Source: Heterobilharzia americana (taxonomy: Eukaryota; Platyhelminthes; Trematoda; Strigeidida; Schistosomatidae). From it: a DNA stretch of 64,000 nt. Where the stretch lies: the NCBI GenBank assembly GCA_944470555.2, contig OX104131.1:17724515-17788514 (forward strand). Direction: 5' to 3'. Positions 11,458-23,712 of the stretch are shown here, in pieces; the first letter of the stretch is position 1; the number at the start of each line of letters is the position of its first letter. Under the pieces are notes generated by a model that saw only the letters and a list, made by a program, of their open reading frames with translations, did not search any database and was not told the DNA's origin. The position numbers were made by a program, and so were the translations under genes.

Positions 11458-14400
11458 AACCTCGCCTTTTTAACTAGTTTACTAGTTACTAGCCGGTCCT
11501 AAGCCCGGGTAAAGAGGGAAGGTTGGGCATAGGGCTAGCAACCCTACCCCGTAAAACAAATCTAACCGCTAAAGAAACTTCAAAGCACAAACAAAATATA
11601 AAAAATGAAAACAAACTTATTCCCCGCTGGAATCGGAGAGGCGAAATGACGCCAGTTGGTGAAAGCCTTCGGGAAGCCAATTGGCCGATGTGTCTTCTCT
11701 CTCTCGATGAAAGCGAAAGTAAACGTGGGGACATGGAATGTCCGCACGATGTTTGAACCCAGTAAGGCAGCCCAGATTGCAAAGGAGATGAGAAGGTATA
11801 ACATCGAAGTGCTTGGGATTTGCGAAAGCAGATGGAATGGGAGTGGACTCTCCAAACTGTCAACGGGAGAATCAATAATCTACTCCGGTCACCCAGACGC
11901 CAACCACGAGCACACTGAGGGAGTGGCTATCATGATGTCCTCAAGAGCATCGAAGGCTCTCATGCAGTGGGAACCAATCTCCTCCAGGATCATGACAGCA
12001 AGATTCAACTCAAAAGGAAGAAAGGTCACAATCATACAATGTTATGCACCTACAAATAATGCAGAGCAAGAGAAAAAGGAGGAATTCTACAGACAACTTC
12101 AATCAACACTGGACAAGACGTCAGTTGGCGATATCAAAATTCTAATGGGCGACATGAATGCCAAACTGGGAGGGGACAACACGGGAAGAGAACTAACCAT
12201 GGGTCGAGAGGCGCTAGGTGAAATGAATGAGAATGGAGAATTGTTTGCAGAATTCTGTGCATTCAACGATTTGGTGATTGGAGGCAGTGTGTTCAGGCAC
12301 AAGGATATCCACAAAGCGACATGGATTTCACCAGATGGACACACTAAAAACCAAATCGACTTTATCTCAATCTCAAGAAAATGGAGACGCAGTCTACTTA
12401 ACACAAGGTCAAGAAGAGGAGCAGATGTAGGTTCAGACCACTATCTAGTGCAAGGAACCTTCGAAATCAAGTTAAAAGCCTTCAAGGAAGCTGGTGATAG
12501 ACCTCAATTCAAGTACAACACTCGGAAACTGAAGGATGAAACTACAAAGGAGATCTTCAAAGCAGCCATCAAGACAAAATGGGAGACGTCGAGGGACATC
12601 CCTGAAGAAACCTGTGTAGAAGAACACTGGAAGTCTTTGAAAGCTATGTGGAAAGAAACCTGCACAACAGTATTAGGAAGGAAGAAGAAAGAAGACAAGG
12701 AATGGATCTCGACGGATACCTGGAAGCTGATAGAGGAGAGGAGGATGGTGAAGCAGAAGATAAACCAGTGCAAGGATGCTCAACGACAAGAGGAACTGAG
12801 CACAATGTATAAAACACTGGATAAAGAAGTGAAGAAGAGTGCACGCAAAGACAAACGACACTTCTACGACACACTGGCAAGTGAAGCAGAACAGGCTGCA
12901 GGTAAGAGAGACCTGACGACATTGTATCAAATAACCAGGTTGCTATCAGGGAAGAGACCAACACAGATGAAACCAATAAAAGATGAAGAAGGAAATTTAA
13001 TTACAAAAGAAGAGAAACAGAGGAAACGATGGGCCGACCACTTCAAGAAGCTCTTGAATCGACCACCACCTGCACTTCGTCCAGAAATACCACCTGCAGC
13101 CGCTGAATTACAAGTGAACATAAATCCCCCAACGAAAATGGAAGTCCTGAACGCCATAAAGCTACTGAAATGCGGGAAAGCAGCAGGACCAGATGGAATA
13201 CCGCCAGAAGCACTGAGAACAGATGCAGAGACAACAGCGGACATGCTCACACCACTATTGCAGAAGGTGTGGAGGGAAGAGAAGGTACCTGACGATTGGA
13301 AGAAGGGTTACCTTGTCAAACTGCCGAAGAAGGGAGACCTCAGTGCTTGCAAGAACTGGCGCGGAATCACTCTCCTATCCACCCCAAGTAAAATATTAAG
13401 CCGCATCATCCTGGAGAGGCTTAAAGACGCACTGGATTCAAAACTGCGACCGGAACAGGCAGGCTTCAGGAAGTACAAATCATGTGCTGACCAAATTGCA
13501 ACGCTTCGTATCATCATAGAACAGAGCGTAGAATGGCAATCAGCTCTATACCTCAACTTCATCGACTTTGAGAAGGCCTTTGACAGCGTCGACCGAGAAG
13601 TAATTTGGAAACTGCTTCAATACTACGGAGTACCGCAAACCTTTATCCGCCTCATTCAACAACTATATGAAGATGCCACATGCCAAGTAATCCACAATGG
13701 GAAGCTCAGTGATGCCTTTGAAGTGAAGACAGGAGTGAAACAAGGTTGCCTACTATCCCCCATGATATTCCTATTGTGGTGGACTGGATCATGCAGCAAA
13801 CAGTAGGCAGCGAGAAGAGGGGGATACACTGGACGACGGAAAAGAACCTAGAAGACTTGGATTTCGCCGATGACTTATGCCTAATGTCACATAAACTTGA
13901 AGATCTGCAGGCAAAAACTAACAAGTTGACAGAGGAGGCAGCTAAGACGGGACTTCAGGTGAATATAGAGAAGACAGAAGTGATGAAGATACCGCACCAC
14001 CACCATCAACAACAACAACAAACTCCAATCACCGTCAACGGGAGAAACTTGAAGGAAGTAACCTCCTTCACTTATCTAGGAAGCACTGTTTCAACTACAG
14101 GCGGGACGGACGAGGACGTCAAAGTCAGAATCGGAAAAGCAAGACAGGCATTCATTAGCCTGAAACCAGTGTGGAGATCTTCTGCACTCAGCATGCGGAA
14201 CAAGATACGGATTTTCAACACCAACGTCAAGTCAGTGCTCTTGTATGGCTCAGAGACTTGGCGCGTCACGAAAGGCATTTCCAATAAACTACAGACATTC
14301 ATCAACAACTGCTTACGCTCGCTGCTGAAGATCAGATGGCCAGAAAAAATAAGCAACAAGGAACTCTGGGAACGAACCAACCAAGAACCTATCACGCAAC

Positions 14401-14675
14401 AAATATGCAGGAAGAAGTGGAGATGGATTGGGCATACACTGAGAAGGCCGACTGAGGACATCACGCGTCAGGCCCTCGAGTGGAATCCCCATGGGAAGCG
14501 ACGAGTTGGACGTCCGAGGGTGACATGGAGGAGGTCGTGCGAGGAGGAAATGAGAGCTTCTGGGCTGTCGTGGAACCAGGTTCAAAAGATCTCAGAGAAC
14601 AGAGGTCACTGGAGGCGTGCTACTGAAGCCCTATGTTCCACTAGGAACCCAAGGGACTAATAATAATAATAATAA
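11458..14675 (+). mobile_element. RTE-like non-LTR retrotransposon, copy A (apparently full length)
   Basis: A single-ORF non-LTR element with an apurinic-type endonuclease followed by a reverse transcriptase. It has a 5' leader of about 250 nt (starts AACCTCGCC), the ORF at 11707-14660, almost no 3' UTR and a (TAA)n tail, with 10-12 bp target-site duplications. The start is probably the true element 5' end, because a diverged relative at 29945-31722 begins with the same nucleotides (31722, minus strand). This layout fits the RTE clade, of which SR2 is the known schistosome member. The clade call is from motifs and architecture only. It lies 72 bp upstream of tRNA-Gly copy 2. Confidence 0.9.
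11707..14660 (+). pseudogene. Endonuclease-reverse transcriptase ORF of copy A, frameshifted
   Basis: Polyprotein of a non-LTR retrotransposon. It would nick genomic DNA and prime reverse transcription of its own RNA. The first in-frame ATG is at 11707 and the second residue block reads VNVGTWNVRTMFEP. Endonuclease motifs follow: ICESRWNGSG with the catalytic Glu, GDMN at residue about 148, and GSDH near residue 244. RT blocks are GPDGIPPEAL, WRGITLLS, QAGFRK, FIDFEKAFDS (catalytic Asp), GVKQGCLLSPMIF and FADD at 13863-13874. The C-terminus has a basic KKWRWIGHTLRRP / GRPRVTWRRSCEEE region common in this class. The frame breaks at about 13771, between the QGCLLSP and FADD blocks. The sister copy at 55025-57541 has one extra T there (CCTTATT against CCTATT), so a single-base deletion inactivated this copy. 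Up to the break it is otherwise intact. Confidence 0.92.
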
Positions 14676-14687
14676 TAGGCATGTGGT
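14676..14687. repeat. Target-site duplication, right copy (retrotransposon copy A)
   Basis: Second copy of TAGGCATGTGGT, directly after the (TAA)n tail and before GTTGTTGACT, the normal continuation of the Gly unit. It shows that the element entered by target-primed reverse transcription after the array had formed. Confidence 0.9.
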
Positions 14688-14759
14688 GTTGTTGACTGTG
14701 CTGCGCGAAATGTGGTTGGTGTTGTTGACTTGGGAGTGTTTTATGAGGAGGAGAACACC

Positions 14760-14831
14760 GCGACCGTGGTGTAGCGGTTATCATGGTTGCCTTCCAAGCA
14801 GTCGATCCGGGTTCGACTCCCGGCGGTCGCA
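14760..14831 (+). tRNA. tRNA-Gly(TCC), copy 2
   Basis: Identical to the copy at 9529-9600. Its upstream region is displaced: only 72 nt of native 5' flank (14688-14759) separate it from the retrotransposon tail and target-site copy. Internal promoter boxes and the TTTT at 14837-14840 are untouched, so transcription is probably still possible. Confidence 0.97.
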
Positions 14832-15278
14832 GGCGGTTTTAAGCGGACACCTCAGGCGTGTACACAGACGTCCACCGTACCTGTGCGACTCATCACCTCC
14901 ACGTGACGCAGCACACACACGTCTGCTCACATCCCTGCTCACAACAGACATCCAGACAGGATATCGGTGTCTCCGTTGTACACTCGGATGCTCAGTCAGT
15001 CCTCATCCATGTGTCTCACTCCAACACCCGAGACGAACTGGCCCGTCGATGGCACACGCGTGCGTGCGTGCGTGCGTGCGTGCGCGTACACACACACATA
15101 CGTGCACACGTCATACAACGGTATAGCCAGGTGCATGCACTGCTTATGCACGTGCTCTGGAATCAATGCATGCATGCATGCACGCACACACACACACACG
15201 CACACACAGAGTCAAGCACAGATACACCGACGCCTACACGTACATGTGATACACACTGGCTGACATACCCGTGGTAGG

Positions 15279-15928
15279 CCGATATCTTATTCGTTCAGAG
15301 CGTGACGTGAGAATCTGGAGATGTTCGAGCAGGTGCATGCATGACACGTGAGTTCGGGTTGAGTGGAGTGGAGTGGAGTGGAGTGGAGTGGAGTGGAGTG
15401 GAGTGGAGTGGAGTGGAGTGGAGTGGAGTGGAGTGGAGTGTGAAATGCCACACAGTCAGTGACAGACTGGGAAGAAGCGGACACACTCAGACAGCCCAGA
15501 CATGCAGATACACAGACCGAGAGATAGGCAGTCACGAAGACAGGTGATCAAGCGAAGGCTGTGACAATTGAGCACACACTGCTGGACTGGTAGAGTGACT
15601 CACGGATGGTCATCCATTCAGGCGATGAAGCAGTCACTCGGATATCGGAGGTGACGCCCACGTGCAAGTCGAGTAACGCTCGCACTCGAAACATGCATCC
15701 AACAAATCAACCGTCAGCCTATCAGAAAGTCATTCAGTCAGTCAGCTAACCAATCTGCCTATTAAGCAGCCATGGATTGAGTGCATTGTGGGAGACAAGT
15801 GAGTACATTCGTTGAGTGCAGGTGACAAGTTGTTTGTGTATCCCTGTGTCTTATTTTGAATGGATCTATGCGTTCGAGCGTTTCTCGCATAGGTAGGTCT
15901 ACGTAAATGCATGTGTTACAGATTGTTT

Positions 15929-15962
<34 letters not shown>

Positions 15963-17236
15963 TGAGGAATACACGTGGAAATATGCAGATATTCGGTGAG
16001 GGTGTGAATACATCAGTTGGTTGAGTGCCTTGACACGCGTTGAGTGGGTTCGGTGTTTCAACGCTCTTGTTGATTTTTGACGAGGATTCAGTTGTGTGGT
16101 CAAGTCGACTGTGAGTGTGAGTGTGAGTGTGAGGACGAGTGGTGATTTCGTGTGCAACCATGACAACACCCCCACAACGCTTCCTCCATTGATATAACCC
16201 GACTTTGATTAGTACTTCTCTCTTGTTTGTCAACTACACAGTCGTAAATACACACGATGGAACACGTGAAGCTGGAGTGCGTGCATGTGACGGCGTCCAC
16301 ATGCCCACATTCCCACATGTTCACATGTCCAATTCCATTGACTCACAGGCACACTGCTCGCGATCGGAGAGTTCATGTCTTTGTGTTTTTGGTGTGCATA
16401 ACTCTCCGCCTGGCGTCAAAATATCAGTGTGTGTGTGTGTGTGTGTGTGTGATGTTGTCGGTGAATCGGTTACTGTTGAGGGTGCGCGAGTGTTTATATA
16501 TGTCTGTCTGTGGGTGAGTGAGTGAGTGAGTGAGTGAGTGCAACCTGTTGGACAGTCTGAGACAGACAGGTGAACACACGATCGTGCACGAATGCTGATT
16601 GTGTTGGAGGGAGTATGTATATTTTGTAGTGTGTAGGCATGTGGTGTTGTTGACTGTGCTGCGCGAAATGTGGTTGGTGTTGTTGACTTGGGAGTGTTTT
16701 ATGAGGAGGAGAACACCGCGACCGTGGTGTAGCGGTTATCATGGTTGCCTTCCAAGCAGTCGATCCGGGTTCGACTCCCGGCGGTCGCAGGCGGTTTTAA
16801 GCGGACACCTCAGGCGTGTACACAGACGTCCACCGTACCTGTGCGACTCATCACCTCCACGTGACGCAGCACACACACGTCTGCTCACATCCCTACTCAC
16901 AACAGACATCCAGACAGGATATCGGTGTCTCCGTTGTACACTCGGATGCTCAGTCAGTCCTCATCCATGTGTCTCACTCCAACACCCGAGACGAACTGGC
17001 CCGTCGATGGCACACGCGTGCGTGCGTGCGTGCGTGCGTGCGCGTACACACACACATACGTGCACACGTCATACAACGGTATAGCCAGGTGCATGCACTG
17101 CTTATGCACGTGCACTGGAATCAATGCATGCATGCATGCACGCACACACACACACACGCACACACAGAGTCAAGCACAGATACACCGACGCCTACACGTA
17201 CATGTGATACACACTGGCTGACATACCCGTGGTAGG
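15279..17236 (+). repeat. tRNA-Gly tandem unit 3 (1958 bp)
   Basis: Complete Gly unit with (GAGTG)16. It has one C fewer in the C-run at about 16168 (ACACCCCCACAAC) and a T substitution at about 16386 (GTGTTTTTGG) relative to other units. No protein gene. Confidence 0.93.
16718..16789 (+). tRNA. tRNA-Gly(TCC), copy 3
   Basis: Identical 72-nt gene, with terminator at 16795-16798. Spacing from copy 2 is 1958 nt. Confidence 0.97.
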
Positions 17237-17860
17237 CCGATATCTTATTCGTTCAGAGCGTGACGTGAGAATCTGGAGATGTTCGAGCAGGTGCATGCAT
17301 GACACGTGAGTTCGGGTTGAGTGGAGTGGAGTGGAGTGGAGTGGAGTGGAGTGGAGTGGAGTGGAGTGGAGTGTGAAATGCCACACAGTCAGTGACAGAC
17401 TGGGAAGAAGCGGACACACTCAGACAGCCCAGACATGCAGATACACAGACCGAGAGATAGGCAGTCACGAAGACAGGTGATCAAGCGAAGGCTGTGACAA
17501 TTGAGCACACACTGCTGGACTGGTAGAGTGACTCACGGATGGTCATCCATTCAGGCGATGAAGCAGTCACTCGGATATCGGAGGTGACGCCCACGTGCAA
17601 GTCGAGTAACGCTCGCACTCGAAACATGCATCCAACAAATCAACCGTCAGCCTATCAGAAAGTCATTCAGTCAGTCAGCTAACCAATCTGCCTATTAAGC
17701 AGCCATGGATTGAGTGCATTGTGGGAGACAAGTGAGTACATTCGTTGAGTGCAGGTGACAAGTTGTTTGTGTATCCCTGTGTCTTATTTTGAATGGATCT
17801 ATGCGTTCGAGCGTTTCTCGCATAGGTAGGTCTACGTAAATGCATGTGTTACAGATTGTT

Positions 17861-17907
<47 letters not shown>

Positions 17908-19175
17908 GAGGAATACACGTGGAAATATGCAGATATTCGGTGAGGGTGTGAATACATCAGTTGGTTGAGTGCCTTGACACGCGTTGAGTGGGTTCGGTGT
18001 TTCAACGCTCTTGTTGATTTTTGACGAGGATTCAGTTGTGTGGTCAAGTCGACTGTGAGTGTGAGTGTGAGTGTGAGGACGAGTGGTGATTTCGTGTGCA
18101 ACCATGACAACACCCCCCACAACGCTTCCTCCATTGATATAACCCGACTTTGATTAGTACTTCTCTCTTGTTTGTCAACTACACAGTCGTAAATACACAC
18201 GATGGAACACGTGAAGCTGGAGTGCGTGCATGTGACGGCGTCCACATGCCCACATTCCCACATGTTCACATGTTCACATGTCCAATTCCATTGACTCACA
18301 GGCACACTGCTCGCGATCGGAGAGTTCATGTCTTTGTGTCTTTGGTGTGCATAACTCTCCGCCTGGCGTCAAAATATCAGTGTGTGTGTGTGTGTGTGTG
18401 TGATGTTGTCGGTGAATCGGTTACTGTTGAGGGTGCGCGAGTGTTTATATATGTCTGTCTGTGGGTGAGTGAGTGAGTGAGTGAGTGAGTGAGTGCAACC
18501 TGTTGGACAGTCTGAGACAGACAGGTGAACACACGATCGTGCACGAATGCTGATTGTGTTGGAGGGAGTATGTATATTTTGTAGTGTGTAGGCATGTGGT
18601 GTTGTTGACTGTGCTGCGCGAAATGTGGTTGGTGTTGTTGACTTGGGAGTGTTTTATGAGGAGGAGAACACCGCGACCGTGGTGTAGCGGTTATCATGGT
18701 TGCCTTCCAAGCAGTCGATCCGGGTTCGACTCCCGGCGGTCGCAGGCGGTTTTAAGCGGACACCTCAGGCGTGTACACAGACGTCCACCGTACCTGTGCG
18801 ACTCATCACCTCCACGTGACGCAGCACACACACGTCTGCTCACATCCCTACTCACAACAGACATCCAGACAGGATATCGGTGTCTCCGTTGTACACTCGG
18901 ATGCTCAGTCAGTCCTCATCCATGTGTCTCACTCCAACACCCGAGACGAACTGGCCCGTCGATGGCACACGCGTGCGTGCGTGCGTGCGTGCGTGCGCGT
19001 ACACACACACATACGTGCACACGTCATACAACGGTATAGCCAGGTGCATGCACTGCTTATGCACGTGCACTGGAATCAATGCATGCATGCATGCACGCAC
19101 ACACAGAGTCAAGCACATATACACCGACGCCTACACGTACATGTGATACACACTGGCTGACATACCCGTGGTAGG
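17237..19175 (+). repeat. tRNA-Gly tandem unit 4 (1939 bp)
   Basis: Complete Gly unit with (GAGTG)11. It is the first unit to show the duplicated TGTTCACA element at about 18260-18280, which is also present in units 5-7 and absent from units 1-3. It has lost part of the (CA)n run after the CATG repeats (about 19098). Confidence 0.93.
18673..18744 (+). tRNA. tRNA-Gly(TCC), copy 4
   Basis: Identical 72-nt gene, with terminator at 18750-18753. Spacing from copy 3 is 1955 nt. Confidence 0.97.
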
Positions 19176-19790
19176 CCGATATCTTATTCGTTCAGAGCGT
19201 GACGTGAGAATCTGGAGATGTTCGAGCAGGTGCATGCATGACACGTGAGTTCGGGTTGAGTGGAGTGGAGTGGAGTGGAGTGGAGTGGAGTGGAGTGGAG
19301 TGGAGTGTGAAATGCCACACAGTCAGTGACAGACTGGGAAGAAGCGGACACACTCAGACAGCCCAGACATGCAGATACACAGACCGAGAGATAGGCAGTC
19401 ACGAAGACAGGTGATCAAGCGAAGGCTGTGACAATTGAGCACACACTGCTGGACTGGTAGAGTGACTCACGGATGGTCATCCATTCAGGCGATGAAGCAG
19501 TCACTCGGATATCGGAGGTGACGCCCACGTGCAAGTCGAGTAACGCTCGCACTCGAAACATGCATCCAACAAATCAACCGTCAGCCTATCAGAAAGTCAT
19601 TCAGTCAGTCAGCTAACCAATCTGCCTATTAAGCAGCCATGGATTGAGTGCATTGTGGGAGACAAGTGAGTACATTCGTTGAGTGCAGGTGACAAGTTGT
19701 TTGTGTATCCCTGTGTCTTATTTTGAATGGATCTATGCGTTCGAGCGTTTCTCGCATAGGTAGGTCTACGTAAATGCATGTGTTACAGAT

Positions 19791-19834
<44 letters not shown>

Positions 19835-21125
19835 GAGGAATACACGTGGAAATATGCAGATAATCGGTGAGGGTGTGAATACATCAGTTGGTTGAGTGCC
19901 TTGACACGCGTTGAGTGGGTTCGGTGTTTCAACGCTCTTGTTGATTTTTGACGAGGATTCAGTTGTGTGGTCAAGTCGACTGTGAGTGTGAGTGTGAGTG
20001 TGAGGACGAGTGGTGATTTCGTGTGCAACCATGACAACACCCCCCACAACGCTTCCTCCATTGATATAACCCGACTTTGATTAGTACTTCTCTCTTGTTT
20101 GTCAACTACACAGTCGTAAATACACACGATGGAACACGTGAAGCTGGAGTGCGTGCATGTGACGGCGTCCACATGCCCACATTCCCACATGTTCACATGT
20201 TCACATGTCCAATTCCATTGACTCACAGGCACACTGCTCGCGATCGGAGAGTTCATGTCTTTGTGTCTTTGGTGTGCATAACTCTCCGCCTGGCGTCAAA
20301 ATATCAGTGGTGTGTGTGTGTGTGTGTGTGTGATGTTGTCGGTGAATCGGTTACTGTTGAGGGTGCGCGAGTGTTTATATATGTCTGTCTGTGGGTGAGT
20401 GAGTGAGTGAGTGAGTGAGTGAGTGAGTGCAACCTGTTGGACAGTCTGAGACAGACAGGTGAACACACGATCGTGCACGAATGCTGATTGTGTTGGAGGG
20501 AGTATGTATATTTTGTAGTGTGTAGGCATGTGGTGTTGTTGACTGTGCTGCGCGAAATGTGGTTGGTGTTGTTGACTTGGGAGTGTTTTATGAGGAGGAG
20601 AACACCGCGACCGTGGTGTAGCGGTTATCATGGTTGCCTTCCAAGCAGTCGATCCGGGTTCGACTCCCGGCGGTCGCAGGCGGTTTTAAGCGGACACCTC
20701 AGGCGTGTACACAGACGTCCACCGTACCTGTGCGACTCATCACCTCCACGTGACGCAGCACACACACGTCTGCTCACATCCCTACTCACAACAGACATCC
20801 AGACAGGATATCGGTGTCTCCGTTGTACACTCGGATGCTCAGTCAGTCCTCATCCATGTGTCTCACTCCAACACCCGAGACGAACTGGCCCGTCGATGGC
20901 ACACGCGTGCGTGCGTGCGTGCGTGCGTGCGCGTACACACACACATACGTGCACACGTCATACAACGGTATAGCCAGGTGCATGCACTGCTTATGCACGT
21001 GCTCTGGAATCAATGCATGCATGCATGCACGCACACACACACACACGCACACACAGAGTCAAGCACATATACACCGACGCCTACACGTACATGTGATACA
21101 CACTGGCTGACATACCCGTGGTAGG
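19176..21125 (+). repeat. tRNA-Gly tandem unit 5 (1950 bp)
   Basis: Complete Gly unit with (GAGTG)10. The second TG run starts with an extra G (CAGTGGTGTG at about 20306). It shares AGATAATCGG with units 2 and 6-8, and GTGCTCTGG with units 2 and 6. Confidence 0.93.
20607..20678 (+). tRNA. tRNA-Gly(TCC), copy 5
   Basis: Identical 72-nt gene, with terminator at 20684-20687. Spacing from copy 4 is 1934 nt. Confidence 0.97.
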
Positions 21126-21749
21126 CCGATATCTTATTCGTTCAGAGCGTGACGTGAGAATCTGGAGATGTTCGAGCAGGTGCATGCATGACACGTGAGT
21201 TCGGGTTGAGTGGAGTGGAGTGGAGTGGAGTGGAGTGGAGTGGAGTGGAGTGGAGTGGAGTGGAGTGTGAAATGCCACACAGTCAGTGACAGACTGGGAA
21301 GAAGCGGACACACTCAGACAGCCCAGACATGCAGATACACAGACCGAGAGATAGGCAGTCACGAAGACAGGTGATCAAGCGAAGGCTGTGACAATTGAGC
21401 ACACACTGCTGGACTGGTAGAGTGACTCACGGATGGTCATCCATTCAGGCGATGAAGCAGTCACTCGGATATCGGAGGTGACGCCCACGTGCAAGTCGAG
21501 TAACGCTCGCACTCGAAACATGCATCCAACAAATCAACCGTCAGCCTATCAGAAAGTCATTCAGTCAGTCAGCTAACCAATCTGCCTATTAAGCAGCCAT
21601 GGATTGAGTGCATTGTGGGAGACAAGTGAGTACATTCGTTGAGTGCAGGTGACAAGTTGTTTGTGTATCCCTGTGTCTTATTTTGAATGGATCTATGCGT
21701 TCGAGCGTTTCTCGCATAGGTAGGTCTACGTAAATGCATGTGTTACACA

Positions 21750-21782
<33 letters not shown>

Positions 21783-23066
21783 TTGAGGAATACACGTGGA
21801 AATATGCAGATAATCGGTGAGGGTGTGAATACATCAGTTGGTTGAGTGCCTTGACACGCGTTGAGTGGGTTCGGTGTTTCAACGCTCTTGTTGATTTTTG
21901 ACGAGGATTCAGTTGTGTGGTCAAGTCGACTGTGAGTGTGAGTGTGAGTGTGAGGACGAGTGGTGATTTCGTGTGCAACCATGACAACACCCCCCACAAC
22001 GCTTCCTCCATTGATATAACCCGACTTTGATTAGTACTTCTCTCTTGTTTGTCAACTACACAGTCGTAAATACACACGATGGAACACGTGAAGCTGGAGT
22101 GCGTGCATGTGACGGCGTCCACATGCCCACATTCCCACATGTTCACATGTTCACATGTCCAATTCCATTGACTCACAGGCACACTGCTCGCGATCGGAGA
22201 GTTCATGTCTTTGTGTCTTTGGTGTGCATAACTCTCCGCCTGGCGTCAAAATATCAGTGTGTGTGTGTGTGTGTGTGTGATGTTGTCGGTGAATCGGTTA
22301 CTGTTGAGGGTGCGCGAGTGTTTATATATGTCTGTCTGTGGGAGTGAGTGAGTGAGTGAGTGAGTGAGTGCAACCTGTTGGACAGTCTGAGACAGACAGG
22401 TGAACACACGATCGTGCACGAATGCTGATTGTGTTGGAGGGAGTATGTATATTTTGTAGTGTGTAGGCATGTGGTGTTGTTGACTGTGCTGCGCGAAATG
22501 TGGTTGGTGTTGTTGACTTGGGAGTGTTTTATGAGGAGGAGAACACCGCGACCGTGGTGTAGCGGTTATCATGGTTGCCTTCCAAGCAGTCGATCCGGGT
22601 TCGACTCCCGGCGGTCGCAGGCGGTTTTAAGCGGACACCTCAGGCGTGTACACAGACGTCCACCGTACCTGTGCGACTCATCACCTCCACGTGACGCAGC
22701 ACACACACGTCTGCTCACATCCCTACTCACAACAGACATCCAGACAGGATATCGGTGTCTCCGTTGTACACTCGGATGCTCAGTCAGTCCTCATCCATGT
22801 GTCTCACTCCAACACCCGAGACGAACTGGCCCGTCGATGGCACACGCGTGCGTGCGTGCGTGCGTGCGTGCGCGTACACACACACATACGTGCACACGTC
22901 ATACAACGGTATAGCCAGGTGCATGCACTGCTTATGCACGTGCTCTGGAATCAATGCATGCATGCATGCACGCACACACACACACACGCACACACAGAGT
23001 CAAGCACATATACACCGACGCCTACACGTACATGTGATACACACTGGCTGACATACCCGTGGTAGG
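21126..23066 (+). repeat. tRNA-Gly tandem unit 6 (1941 bp)
   Basis: Complete Gly unit with (GAGTG)12. It carries GTTACACATTG at about 21742 instead of GTTACAGATTG, a variant shared with units 7 and 8. The GAGT run begins after GTGGGAGTG rather than GTGGGTGAG. Confidence 0.93.
22548..22619 (+). tRNA. tRNA-Gly(TCC), copy 6
   Basis: Identical 72-nt gene, with terminator at 22625-22628. Spacing from copy 5 is 1941 nt. Confidence 0.97.
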
Positions 23067-23674
23067 CCGATATCTTATTCGTTCAGAGCGTGACGTGAGA
23101 ATCTGGAGATGTTCGAGCAGGTGCATGCATGACACGTGAGTTCGGGTTGAGTGGAGTGGAGTGGAGTGGAGTGGAGTGGAGTGGAGTGGAGTGTGAAATG
23201 CCACACAGTCAGTGACAGACTGGGAAGAAGCGGACACACTCAGACAGCCCAGACATGCAGATACACAGACCGAGAGATAGGCAGTCACGAAGACAGGTGA
23301 TCAAGCGAAGGCTGTGACAATTGAGCACACACTGCTGGACTGGTAGAGTGACTCACGGATGGTCATCCATTCAGGCGATGAAGCAGTCACTCGGATATCG
23401 GAGGTGACGCCCACGTGCAAGTCGAGTAACGCTCGCACTCGAAACATGCATCCAACAAATCAACCGTCAGCCTATCAGAAAGTCATTCAGTCAGTCAGCT
23501 AACCAATCTGCCTATTAAGCAGCCATGGATTGAGTGCATTGTGGGAGACAAGTGAGTACATTCGTTGAGTGCAGGTGACAAGTTGTTTGTGTATCCCTGT
23601 GTCTTATTTTGAATGGATCTATGCGTTCGAGCGTTTCTCGCATAGGTAGGTCTACGTAAATGCATGTGTTACAC

Positions 23675-23712
<38 letters not shown>

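Larger units (their letters stand above)
10046..15278 (+). repeat. tRNA-Gly tandem unit 2, split by a retrotransposon
   Basis: A Gly unit of about 2.0 kb interrupted at 11457/14688 by a non-LTR element. Removing the element and one target-site copy restores a unit of 2003 bp. It has the longest pentamer array, (GAGTG)18, and an expanded (GAGT)n run at about 11269-11352. The first (TG)n run is unusually short (about 10701-10718). Confidence 0.92.

Noticed and set aside
13740..13810. Programmed ribosomal frameshift in copy A
   Set aside because: The sister copy at 55025-57541 is in one continuous frame with one more T, and no slippery heptamer/pseudoknot layout is evident. A simple deletion is the better explanation.
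21589..22206. Long minus-strand reading frame (205 codons) and its relatives in each Gly unit
   Set aside because: It runs through TG, GAGT and GTGAGT satellites, with His/Thr-rich low-complexity translation. Its length changes with satellite length in each unit and it shows no domain. It is a simple-sequence artefact.
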